A stretch of 64,000 nucleotides of DNA, from positions 10,602,052 to 10,666,051 of the forward strand of contig NC_088776.1 of the NCBI RefSeq assembly GCF_954871325.1, written 5' to 3'. Below the pieces are notes generated by a model. It saw only the letters and a list, made by a program, of their open reading frames with translations. It made no database searches and was not told the DNA's origin. Source of the stretch: Gordionus sp. m RMFG-2023 (taxonomy: Eukaryota > Nematomorpha > Gordioida > Chordodea > Parachordodidae). Below, one piece after another: positions 1-12,000 of the stretch (within the stretch, counting starts at the first letter, position 1; each line of letters starts with the position of its first letter). Both the position numbers and the translations under genes were made by a program.

Positions 1-33
1 AATTATTATATCATGTTGTTCACCATTTAAAAC

Positions 34-3000
34 TAAAAGGGTTTTTTTCGACAGCTATTACTTCAATCTTTCTGTTAGATCTTTGGGCTGCATTAATAGA
101 AGCGGTTATCAAAGGTCCCCTTCCTGCGCCCACCACCATTATAATCCTAGTAAGTAAAAAATCAGCAATTAATATCGAATCCTTGGTATTTTTTTAAAAA
201 ATATATAAATTGAAAGAGAAATAAATCTAAAATATCACAAAGTGAGGTTTCGAAATTGGAAAAAAACTTGAAAATAATTATGCAAGGTAATATTGAGACA
301 AAATGAATTTTTTACTAAAATTGATAAAAATACAAAATCATATCAAAAAGAAACCATCAAATTAACAACAAATATTAGAAATATTTCAATAAAATAATTA
401 AAATAATTCGCTATACGTTTTATGATCTGGTTTTTCGTTATTGCTAGGAGCGACATCTAAAAGACAATTGTATATTGCCTTTAATATTATACAAGAAAGT
501 ATAAATAATGTTTTATGAACGCTAAATAAACGACTTCTCGCTTAACCTCTAATATATTGACATATTTAATATAATAATTCGTTTCAAATGTAAATTATAC
601 ATTTGTAAGGCTTTTAATAATTATTAGACAATTATTATATTCTTTCATTCATATTAATGTTTTTTTGGAGTAAGCTATTAATGGATATCGTTGAAAGTTG
701 TTGATATTCATGTGTTTTTCCTTAAAATTATCATAGCGCTATGAAGTATTATTTATTTCGATTTTTTTAACAATATTTATTAAATTATTTTAATAATCTT
801 TATTTTTGTTTTCGTTCTTATTATTTTTTATTTTTAATATGATAAAGTCATTAAAATGGATTGTGAGAGTATATATTTTTTTAGATACTTTTAAACAGGG
901 ATTCAAACCGAACCATTAAATCGGAATTATTCATAGTAACTGAACCGTTAAATTTTCCGCCTAAACCTAAACTTCAATAAGTTGTAAACCAGTTTGAACT
1001 AGAGGTGGGCGCGGGCCTAATTTTACCCACTCACGGTGGCAATAAATAAATATCACGTCCACTCACGCTTACTACTAAAAAATTTTTGACCCGACCTGCT
1101 CACGACAAGCAATATTTTGATTCACGCCCGTCCCGCAAATTCACGGTGTTTTTAAATTTTTAAAACTTTATTGCTAACCTATAATTATAAACTTTTTTCA
1201 ATTTATAATTATTTATCTAATACCATAATTCATAATGACAAAAAATAAATATAATTTATAAATCGAAATTTTTATTTAAAAAAAGAAGCATGTCCATGTT
1301 TTTTGATTTTAATTGCGTGCGCCTTTCCTCCAACAAGAAATTGGCTACTGAAAATAATCTTTTACTAGATGCCGATCTAGCAGAAGACAAAATTTTACTC
1401 GCTAATTTTTTGCTTCCAAAATTTAAAAATACTGTCATTGTTATTTATTTTATGAGCAATAAATCTTTTAAGTTCATCCTCGCAGCTTTCATCAGTAGAT
1501 GGTGATGTTTCAACAGAATCATCTAGAAATTCTCTAAATTTTTCATTTAGAATACATAGTTTCTTATGAGTGCCGTATGATTTGTTATGAAAAGTAGTTG
1601 GAATTAGAGGTGGGCACGGGCCTTCCCAAAATTTCTCCCGTGCGTGATTGGGTGTGAACATGAATTTCCTTGAATCACGGAAAATTTTAATTTTTAAAAG
1701 TGTTTTTTATATATAAATTTGCTATTTTATAATTATAAAAAAATATATATTTATTATTTAATTTAGTTCTTTTAAAAAAGATTAGTTTTTGAAAACACAA
1801 AATCTTCCGCATTTTATTAACAGCATCAATAAGCTAATTTTTCTTTTTATGTTTAGATGTTTTGTAGAGAGAGACTTTTTGCTAAAAACTTTAAAATTTA
1901 TATGTTCAAATCAAATTTATCAAGTTTATTTACATGTGTATATTGATCTTCTTTCAAGTTTGTTATTATTATATATATTATTTTATTATGAAAATGTAAT
2001 TCTTCGCATTATAAATTTTAGTATATTTGCAAATGTCATTGTAAGTTCTTTTTATTATTTTTAATGTGAAATATATCGTCGGTCTAGAATTGTAGTGCTC
2101 CACTTGCGCAAATGTTTAAAATGAGAAAATTAATATTAAAGCTCAAAATCAAATATAGAAATAATTTATTGATCAATTTAATTAAAAATTTCAGAGATAA
2201 TTTATAAATTATTATTTAATTATTGCCTAAAAAATTTTTGCTCAAAAAATTTAAATATAAAATTTATTTGATAAAATCAAAATGCAAGTGAAGCAAATAT
2301 AACACTATGATTTTTTTTTGATGATCAAAATGCTCCATTTACATTTTTTTTATCCAAATTATCACTATATTTTAATTTTTTTCTAATTTATATATGTAAT
2401 AATGATCCTTAACAGTTAGAATAAAAATCATCTTCCCACAAAGTACACCTTTGAGGAATTTTTTTGCCTGTTTCCATTATTTTGATATAAATTTTTAAAG
2501 AAATAACTAAAATGTTTATTATTTATGTCAAGTGTATGTAAAATAAAATTATCTGCAAATTCTAACTTTAACATTCTCCATTTTATAAAAATATAAGTAT
2601 GAATATGTTTTATAATTTAAATAATTTTTTTCCCTTCTCATACATGAAGTCCTAATAATAAATTTGATATAGAATGAGTCTTTAGCTTCATCAGCTAAGC
2701 TCCAAAAAGCATTATGAATTATTTTACTCTGATCTGCATTAACTTTTTTATGACATGTGATGGAGTATTTTTTTAATTTAGTTTTTATTTTTATATATAC
2801 CACTTCTAACTCAAAAATTTTGAAAATGTTCATTGGAGTGGAGCACCCAATTCTAGACCGACTATAATAAGTATTAAATTATCAATGAAAATTATAAATA
2901 AAAAATAGGAATATTTTTTTCCTAATCAAATCTTAGTTTTACATACTCCTCAAAGTAAAACATTTCATACTTTTTTAATAAATAGGCTTCTTCAGCAATA

Positions 3001-6000
3001 GAAATATGGTAATAAATAAATTTGAATGTGTTTTATTTTCATTTATATTTATTATTTAAATTTATATAACTCATTGTTTAAATTTTCTCATATTTATCTG
3101 CAAATCTAACATAATCAATATAATTGTCATAAATAAAGTTGCTTGTTTGGATTATATTATTTATAATATAGTGAACAAATATTTAAAAAATTACTCAATT
3201 TAATAGTTTCTTTATACCTTTTTATTAATCAGTCTAAACCACATAATATATTTTTCTAATATAATACTTACTTAAATTTTAAAAAAATGTTCTAAATTTT
3301 TTTAACTATAATTTTAGAAAAATACTTAATTAATTAATTCCTTTTATTTATTAAATAAATAATTTTAAGTGACCTTGAAAAGGAAAATCTTACACAGAGC
3401 AGTGAAGAAAATAATGTCAATAATAATAAAGATATAATTGAGATGGACATGATTTCAAAATCGGAGATGTTAACTAAAATAAGAAGGAACGATATTGATA
3501 TTGAATTTAAAGCTCCTGAAAACAGAAAAAGCAAGATATGGGATAATTTCTTAACAATTATTATAAAGGTACCTTACATTTGTAAAATGTACAAGTTGCC
3601 AAAACGTGATGTCATATAATTGTAAAACAGGTACTGCTAGTTTATTAAGACATAAATGTTCCATAAAAAATACAAAAAATCATTCCAATCAGAAAATATA
3701 TAAATCTATTTAATTCTTGCTTGCTAAGCAAGTACACTTGTATTTCAGAATAAGATTTTAAGAAACTCTATATAATGATATACACAGAGTTCCATCTGGT
3801 TATCTCATCTTGTTTAAGTGTGTGGCTTAACTTGCTATTCGCTGTAGATTGTTTAAAATATTGTACAATTTTTTTTACACCATTTATATTTGTGGCTATT
3901 TAAGGTAAACAATTATCAAAAATATAATGCATAATATTATTTAATATATAGCATATACGTGGTAGCCTTTCATCATCTTTGAATGCACATATAAGATTGG
4001 CTCCATTATCGGTCACAACTATACACTTATTTATATAATTTTCTATTTCTGTATATTCTTCTAAAATTGAATTGACTACACTTTTAATATTGACCCCTGT
4101 TTTTTTTCATCCATTACCCTTGTGGCCAAAACAAATGTTTTTAATTCAAAATCATTATTGATAATATGTCCTGTAATAGTTAAAAAATTCCGATTTTTAT
4201 AGTCATCTGTCCAAAAATCGGTGGTTATGGACAAGTAATTATTATTGATCATACTTTTAATCTTAATTTCATCATATATTTTTGGAGCTATAGTATTTAT
4301 GAGAGTTTTTCGACTCACAAGTATATCTTTTATATTTTGTTGTCCATACGTAACACCAACATTTATTAACTATTGGCATAGCTTGAAAAAACCATCACTT
4401 TATGTTGCATTTAAAGGTCGAAGATCTTTACAAACAAAATACAACTGGCTTTTCTGTAAAACTGCTTTTGATTTGTCTGACATTTGCCTTTTAAACATAT
4501 TATATATTTTCTGATTGGAATGATTTTTTGTATTTTTTAAGGAACATTTATGTTTTAATAAACTGGCAGTACATGTTTTACATTTATATGACATCACGTT
4601 TTGGCAACTTGTACATTTTACAAAATTTTGTAAAGTACCTTTATAATAAATTGTTAAGAAATTATCCCATATCTTGCTTTTTCTGTTTTCTGGAGCTTTA
4701 AATTCAATATCGTTCCTTCTTATTTAAGTTAACTAGTGTTGTTAAACGGCTCGTTTTGAGCCGATTTTAAAAAACGGCTAACTCAATATTTCATATAGAA
4801 AAATACCACGCAAACCTGAAGATTTTGCTCATAGAAGGAACAAAGGTCTTGAAATATATTAACGAAATCTCGAGGCTTCGGCAATATTTTTGTGGCTAAA
4901 ATATTGATTTAGCCGTTTTAAAAAATAGGCTCAAAACGAGCCATAAAACAACACTGAAGTTAACATCTCCGATTTTGAAATCATGTCCATCTCAATTATA
5001 TTATTATTATTATTGACATTATTTTCTTCACTGCTCTGTGTAAGATTTTCCTCTTCAAGGTAACTTAAAATTATATATTTAATAAATAAAATGAATTAAT
5101 TAAGTATTTTTCTAAAATTATAGTAAAAAAAAATTTAGAACATTTTTTTTAAATTTAAGTAAGTATTATATAAGAAAAATATATTATGTGGCTTAGACTG
5201 ATTAATAAAAAGGTATAAAGAAACTATTAAATTGAGTAATATTTTAAATTTTTTAAATATTTGTTCACTATATTATAAATAATATAATCCAAACAAGCAA
5301 CTTTATTTATGACAATTATATTGATTATGTTAGATTTGTAGATAAATATGAGAAAATTTAAACAATGAGTTATATTAATTTAAATAATAAATATAAATGA
5401 AAATAAAACATATTTAAATTTATTTATTACCATATTTCTATTGCTGAAGAAGCCTATTTATTAAAAAAGTATGAAATGTTTTACTTTGAGGAGTATGTAA
5501 AACTAAGATTTGATTAGGAAAAAAATATTCCTATTTATTATTTCTAAGTTTCATTGATAATTTAATACTTATTAAATAGTCGGTCTAGAATTGGGTGCTC
5601 CACTCCACTCAACATTTTCAAAATTTTTGAGTTAGAAGTGGTATATATAAAAATAAAAACTAAATTAAAAAAATACTCCATCACATGTCATAAAAAAGTT
5701 AATGCAGATCAGAGTAAAATAATTCATAAGGCTTTTTGGAGCTTAGCTGATGAAGCTAAAGACTCATTCTATATCAAATTTATTATTAGGACTCCATGTA
5801 AGAGAAGGGTAAAAAATTACTTAAATTATAAAACATATTCATACTTATATTTTTATAAAGTGGAGAATGTTAAAGTTAGAATTTGCAGATAATTTTATTT
5901 TACATACACTTGACATAAATAATAAACATTTTAGTTATTTCTTTAAAATTTATATCAAAACAATGGAAACAGGCAAAAAAATTCTTCAAAGGTGTACTTT

Positions 6001-9000
6001 GTGGGAAGTCTTTATATATATGATTTTTATTCTAACTTTTAAGGATCATTATTACATATATAAATTAGAAAAAAATTAAAATATAGTGATAATTTGGATA
6101 AAAAAATGTAAATAGAGCATTTTGATCATCAAAAAAAAATCATAGTGTTATATTTGCTTCACTTGCATTTTGATTTTGTCAAATAAATTTTATATTTAAA
6201 TTTTTTGAGCAAAAATTTTTTAGGCATTAATTAAATAATAATTTTATAAATTATCTCTGAAATTTTTAATTAAATTGATCAATAAATTATTTCTATTTTT
6301 GATTTTGAGCTTTAATATTAATTTTCTCATTTTAAACATTTGCGCAAGTGGAGCACTCCAATTCTAGACCGACGATATATTTCACATTAAAAATAATAAA
6401 AAGAACTTACAATGACATTTGCAAATATACTAAAATTTATAATGCGAAGAATTACATTTTCATAATAAAATAATATATATAATAATAACAAACTTGAAAG
6501 AAGATCAATATACACATGTAAATAAACTTGATAAATTTGATTTGAACATATAAATTTTAATGTTTTTAGCAAAAAGTCTCGCTACAAAACATCTAAACAT
6601 AAAAAGAAAAATTAGCTTATTGATGTTGTTAATAAAATGCGGAAGATTTTTTATTTTCAAAAACTAATCTTTTTTAAAAGAACTAAATAAAATAATAAAT
6701 ATATATTTTTTTATAATTATAAAATAGCAAATTTATATATAAAAAACACTTTTAAAAATTAAAATTTTCCGTGATTCAAGGAAATTCATGTTCACACCCA
6801 ATCACGCACGGGAGAAATTTTGGGAAGGCCCGTAACGCCTACTAATTGAAATTTTATTCACATTCACTTTTTCTTAAATTTTGTATACTGGTAGTATATA
6901 CTATAAACTAAGAAAAAAAATGAAATTTTACCTTCCAACACTGTTTACTCGCTAAGATATGCCCGTTTAAAGCGCGGAAAAATGGTACATTTGACAAAAT
7001 GCACCTCATTTAATTTCAATCTCGAGAAATAATTAAGTTAGAAAAATAATTTAAATTTTATTTTGTAGCTTAAAAAAAGTTCTTTAAAATGACATAAAAA
7101 TAATATGATGGACATTTTATTAATATCGAAAACACGATGTGTAAAACCGGAAATGGCCATAGAAAAAAAAGGTATTTTTTAATTTTTTTTTGTAGATAGA
7201 TATCACACTGCTTTATATTTGTACAAAATCCTAGACTGGGGTGAACATGGGTTTAGGAGTTATCATTCTTTATATGGCTATAATTGAACAAATTTAACAT
7301 TAATATCATCATATTTTAATTTAATGAATAGTTATGAAATAATGTAGATTTAAAAATTATGTCTAAATGATAGGCCCTTATTTTTTTTTATCTTTATAAA
7401 ATAATTTTGAGAGGAGGCTGGGATAATGAGCTGTTTAAAACTTTAGTTAAATTTTATCTCGAAATTAAAATTACTTGACAAAATAATTTTAAATGTTTTA
7501 TATAGCATAAAATAATCTACAAAAATTGAAATTCAACAATAGATTTTCCCCATATATTCAAAAGTAAAAGCAAGGCTTAATTATAGATTATAAAACAATA
7601 AACAATGGATAGCAGTTGATCGAACCTCGAAACACTGATAAAATCCGCTCTTCATGAAGGAAAGATTTAATAGTGGCTAAAATTTATTATTTTTCTGATG
7701 GAGCAGTAACCAATATAAAAATAAAAGGTTTCATTAATCTCTACAATCATGAAAATGATTTTGGGATAAAGGCAGAGTGACATTTTTTGAAACCGCACAA
7801 GGTAAACGTCCATGAGACATTTTGTAGGCCGTTACTAAACGGTTAGCAGCTCGAGCAAGTTTGCAACGTCCATATGAAAACACATATTGACAACAATAGA
7901 TTATTTAACTATGCAAGAAATAATATCTCTATAGTAAATTATATATTTGTGAGCAATAATGGATATATGAACATAGAAAGTCATCTTGAAAGCAGATTTT
8001 TGAGAGCAAAGAGAATTTCTGGAACACAAAGTTCCAAGCTTTTATTCCCCTACACGAAAACAAGTCATAATTCATTAAAATTCCTTGGATGATTATAATA
8101 TATGATATATTCTAATTATAATTTTTGATTGTATTATATGTAATGCAATTTGAGGCAAATAAAGTTATAACGTTTAGAAATATTTTGTCAAGTAACTTCG
8201 AGACAAAATTTTACTAAAAGCTCATTATTCCAGCCACTTCTCAAAAATTTTAATAAAGATAAAAAAAAGTAAGGGCTTGTCATTTAGACATAATTTTTAA
8301 ATTAACATTATTTCATAACTATTCATTAAATTAAAATATGATGATATTAATGTTAAATTTGTTCAATTTTAGCCATATAAAAAGTGATAACTCCTAACCC
8401 CATGTTCATCCCAGTCTAGGATTTTGTACAAATATAAAGCAGTGTGATATCTATCTACAGAAAAAAAATTTTGAAAAAAATAATACCTTTTTTTTGGCCA
8501 TTTCCAGTTTTACACATCCGGTTTTCGATATTAATAAAATGCCCATCATATTTATTTTTATGTCATTTTAAAGAACTTTTATTAAGCTACAAAATAAAAT
8601 TTAAATTATTTTTCTAACAAAATTATTTCTCGATATATTTGAAAATAAATGAGGTGCATTTTGTCAAAAATGTACCATTTTTCCGCGCTTTAAACGGTCA
8701 TATCTTAGCGGGTAAACACTAAACAGTGTTGGAAGGTAAAATTTTATTTTTTCTTAGTTATAGTATATACTACCAGTATACAAAATTAGAAAAATTGAAG
8801 GGGGTCTGGTTGAAACTTTGGTTGATTTGATAAGGAATTCACCATATTGATATTTGAAGGTGCCAGCTACCCAATTTAACGTATAAAAGTGTGCTCGGTC
8901 ATAGAATTTATCCTTACTTCCATATAATCTTGATTGTATATGGCTCACTATTATTTTACATGGGTGCATGGACATTAGATAATTTTTTAAATGTTTTTTC

Positions 9001-12000
9001 TTACACATTATATATTTTTTTTATTTATATTCTACGTGTATTTTTTTAATTTTTTGACTTTGCTGAATGTAACTTTATATATATAATAAATATTGTTAAA
9101 TAATTCCCACAAATAATATGTCATGATGCTATGATGATTTTAAAGCAAAATAAATAAAAGTTCAGCACCGTACATCATTACCAGCTTTTTCACATTTTTT
9201 TCCCTTAAATTAAAGAGACAGACATACTTCTTTTGGCTAAAAAATTGATAAAACAACATATATTAACAAAGTTATATCAAGTTTTTACCATAATGAAATA
9301 ATTAAATAATCATTTTTTGTTTAAAAAAAGGTATATATAAGTATATAATAGATATTTTATAAAGAGAAACAAAAAAACTTCTTCGTAGGCAACGTATTTT
9401 GGGGCATCTTTCTCGAAGATTTCGTAGGTGTAAGAATCAAGATTATCTCTCAAAGGCTTTTTTTAAAATGAATTAAAGAACATATTATATAATATTTTGT
9501 GATATATTTGATTTTATTCAGTCCTCCCTTTCTTTTAAGCTTTATTAATTTTCCCAATCTTGTATTTCTAATTCTAAGTTAGAAGGATTGTCGATTTGCG
9601 ATCCTATTTGTATCTTTACTTTAAAAAAAAATGAGGATCAGGATCAACATCTTTTTATTTTTATTGATTGATACTTTGATCCTTTTAAAAAATTTATTCC
9701 TTAATAAAATAAAATTGTTAGATATTAAAAAATGTAATAGAAATTTTATTTAGAGCTTTTATAATACATTTTTATTTTTATTTTTAAAAAACGATGAATA
9801 GAACTAAGTTTTCTTTAAGGTTAATTGGAAGTCTAACTCTCAGCAAAGTGCTCCTGTTGCTAAAATTTGTTTAAAGATTATGATTAGTTTTTATTTTTGT
9901 AATTTATATTATATTTTAGCATTAATAAATATAAACTAAAGTTCCTTTCATTCTTTTCATACACTAGTATTAGGACATATCTTCCGCCCTTTATTTATTC
10001 ATTGTAATTTGTATTTCTAAAAAAATAGAATAAAAGAACATTTATGAATCAAACTATTATCTCCAAGGATAGTGTTGTTAAAGAGCTCGATTTGAGCCCA
10101 TTTCTAAAAACGGCTATATTAATCAAAACTGAAGATTTTGGTAGATGGCACATTGGTTAGGACATATATTTACGAAATTTCGAGGTCTTGTCAATATTTT
10201 TATGGCTAAAATATTGAATTAGCCGTTTCTAAAAATCTCTCAAATTGAGCCGTTTAACAGTACTACTTAAGGCCATGGGCAAATCTCTAATTTTGGATTA
10301 TACATGCGTCTCATCCTTCCCTACCAATATAAACAGCAACCTGATTAAACTAGCAGACAAAATTATCAAGAAATATAAAATCCTCGGCAGTTTTATATTT
10401 CCACCCATTCACCAATGGACAGTTTGCGCATAACACTTACTCTTTTTTGAAAATTAGCTCACAAAATAAAAATACAAAGTGTTAGGCGCAAACTGTCCAT
10501 TGGTGAATGGGTGGACTTAAAAAATTGCTGAAGTTTTTATACTTCTTGATCATTTTGTCTGCTGGTGTAATCAGGTTGCTGTTTATATTGGTAGGGAAGG
10601 ATGAGACGCATGTATAATCCCAAATTAGAGATTTGCCCATGGCCTTGGGTAGTATTGTTAAGCTCAATTTGAGAGATTTTAAAAGATGGCTAATTCAATA
10701 TTTTAGCCATATAAATATTGCTGAAGCCATTTCGCAAATAGATGTCCTGACCATTGTGCCATCTATACCAAAATCTTCAGTTTTGTGCAAACATTTGAAC
10801 CTAGGGAATTCTTATTCCTTAAGCAGAATATATAATTAAATATTTCTAAATTTGGTCTTTATAAATGATATTTTAAAATTTTAATAAAATACAATTTTAA
10901 TTATATAGTTAAAATCTTCTCTTAATGTCATCTTACCTTTCCACCTTCTCTATGGTATTAGTGAATTCTTTTAAAATAATTTACAATTTGGCCCGCCCAT
11001 TTTAATCCAAGTTCCCCAAACACCAAATCTTCTTCCCATTATCAATATTAAATTTTATAACCCCCCCCCCTATTAGGCCCTCATCTTTATATAAAGTACA
11101 CATTAGCTATTTACTCTCCTTTAATTTTAATATCCTTATTAATATTACAAATTATCTAACATCCTTCAACCAAAACTCCTTCTTACCACCCCCATAGTCC
11201 TCACCTACATGATCTAATAACTCCTCGCCATATTATTACATTTTATCTTATATCCTGGATCATCTTCCTAGTTTACCCCTCCCAACCATCCATATTATTT
11301 TAAACATAATTTTGTCAAGAAAATGTCCCTTAAGTAATATTATTATAAGATCATTTTTGATCTTGATTGCGTCAAACTAAATGATAAAAACCACCTATTT
11401 ATGTTATAAACCCTTGGAGATATATTTTTTGCTAAAATCATGCTTAAGAGTTAAATCTAGAAGTAAATTTAGACAACACTCTAATATTTTAGTGGATATG
11501 GATAGAGTAGAACAAGACCAGAAAAAGAGTTATAACATTAAAAGTAAGATAGATAAGGAAAAAAATATTGATAAAAAGAGAATAATTAGGGTAAATAAAA
11601 ATGAGAGCAAATGGGAGGGGGTATTTTTTGAGAAAAAGGGGTTAGGGGTATAAGGTAAAGATCATATAACGTGAGAAAGAATAAGAGATTAAGATGGGTA
11701 AAAGGAGAAAATATGGAAGCGATATGTATTTTTTTTTAAATTTTTACCTGTAAAGGATATTGCAAAAAATCTTCATAACCTGCTGTTATCTTCAAATCTG
11801 GATTATTTCTTTCATAAACCTTTAAAATATTATTTATTAAACCATAAGAGGAAAAAAAATAACATAAAAATCTAATTCATTCAAAAAAAAGTTAAGAATT
11901 TACATTTCTCAAATGGTCCAAGTATTCTCTGTAAACATGGAGTGGTTGATTCAGATCAGGTTCACTTGCCTTCAGCAATATGTAAGGGTTAAACTATGCA

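Larger units (their letters stand above)
1605..6844. mobile_element. 5.2-kb fold-back hAT-type element
   Basis: Arms 1,605-3,702 and 4,501-6,844 are inverted copies of each other (about 2.1 kb each after subtracting a 231-bp insertion in the right arm), with a spacer of about 0.8 kb. The left terminus reads TAGAGGTGGGCACGGGCC; the right terminus, read inward, gives TAGTAGGCGTTACGGGCC. Flanking octamers GTTGGAAT and ATTGAAAT agree at six of eight bases, consistent with an aged hAT 8-bp target duplication. The spacer and inner arms hold a hAT transposase fragment on the minus strand. Each arm holds a copy of a further nested inverted-repeat element. It sits in a PRMT5 intron. Confidence 0.75.

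Noticed and set aside
1789-2064. 91-codon plus-strand frame rich in Leu, Ile and Phe
   Set aside because: It lies in the fold-back arm, is mirrored at 6,387-6,572, and its composition is just AT-rich codons; no motif.
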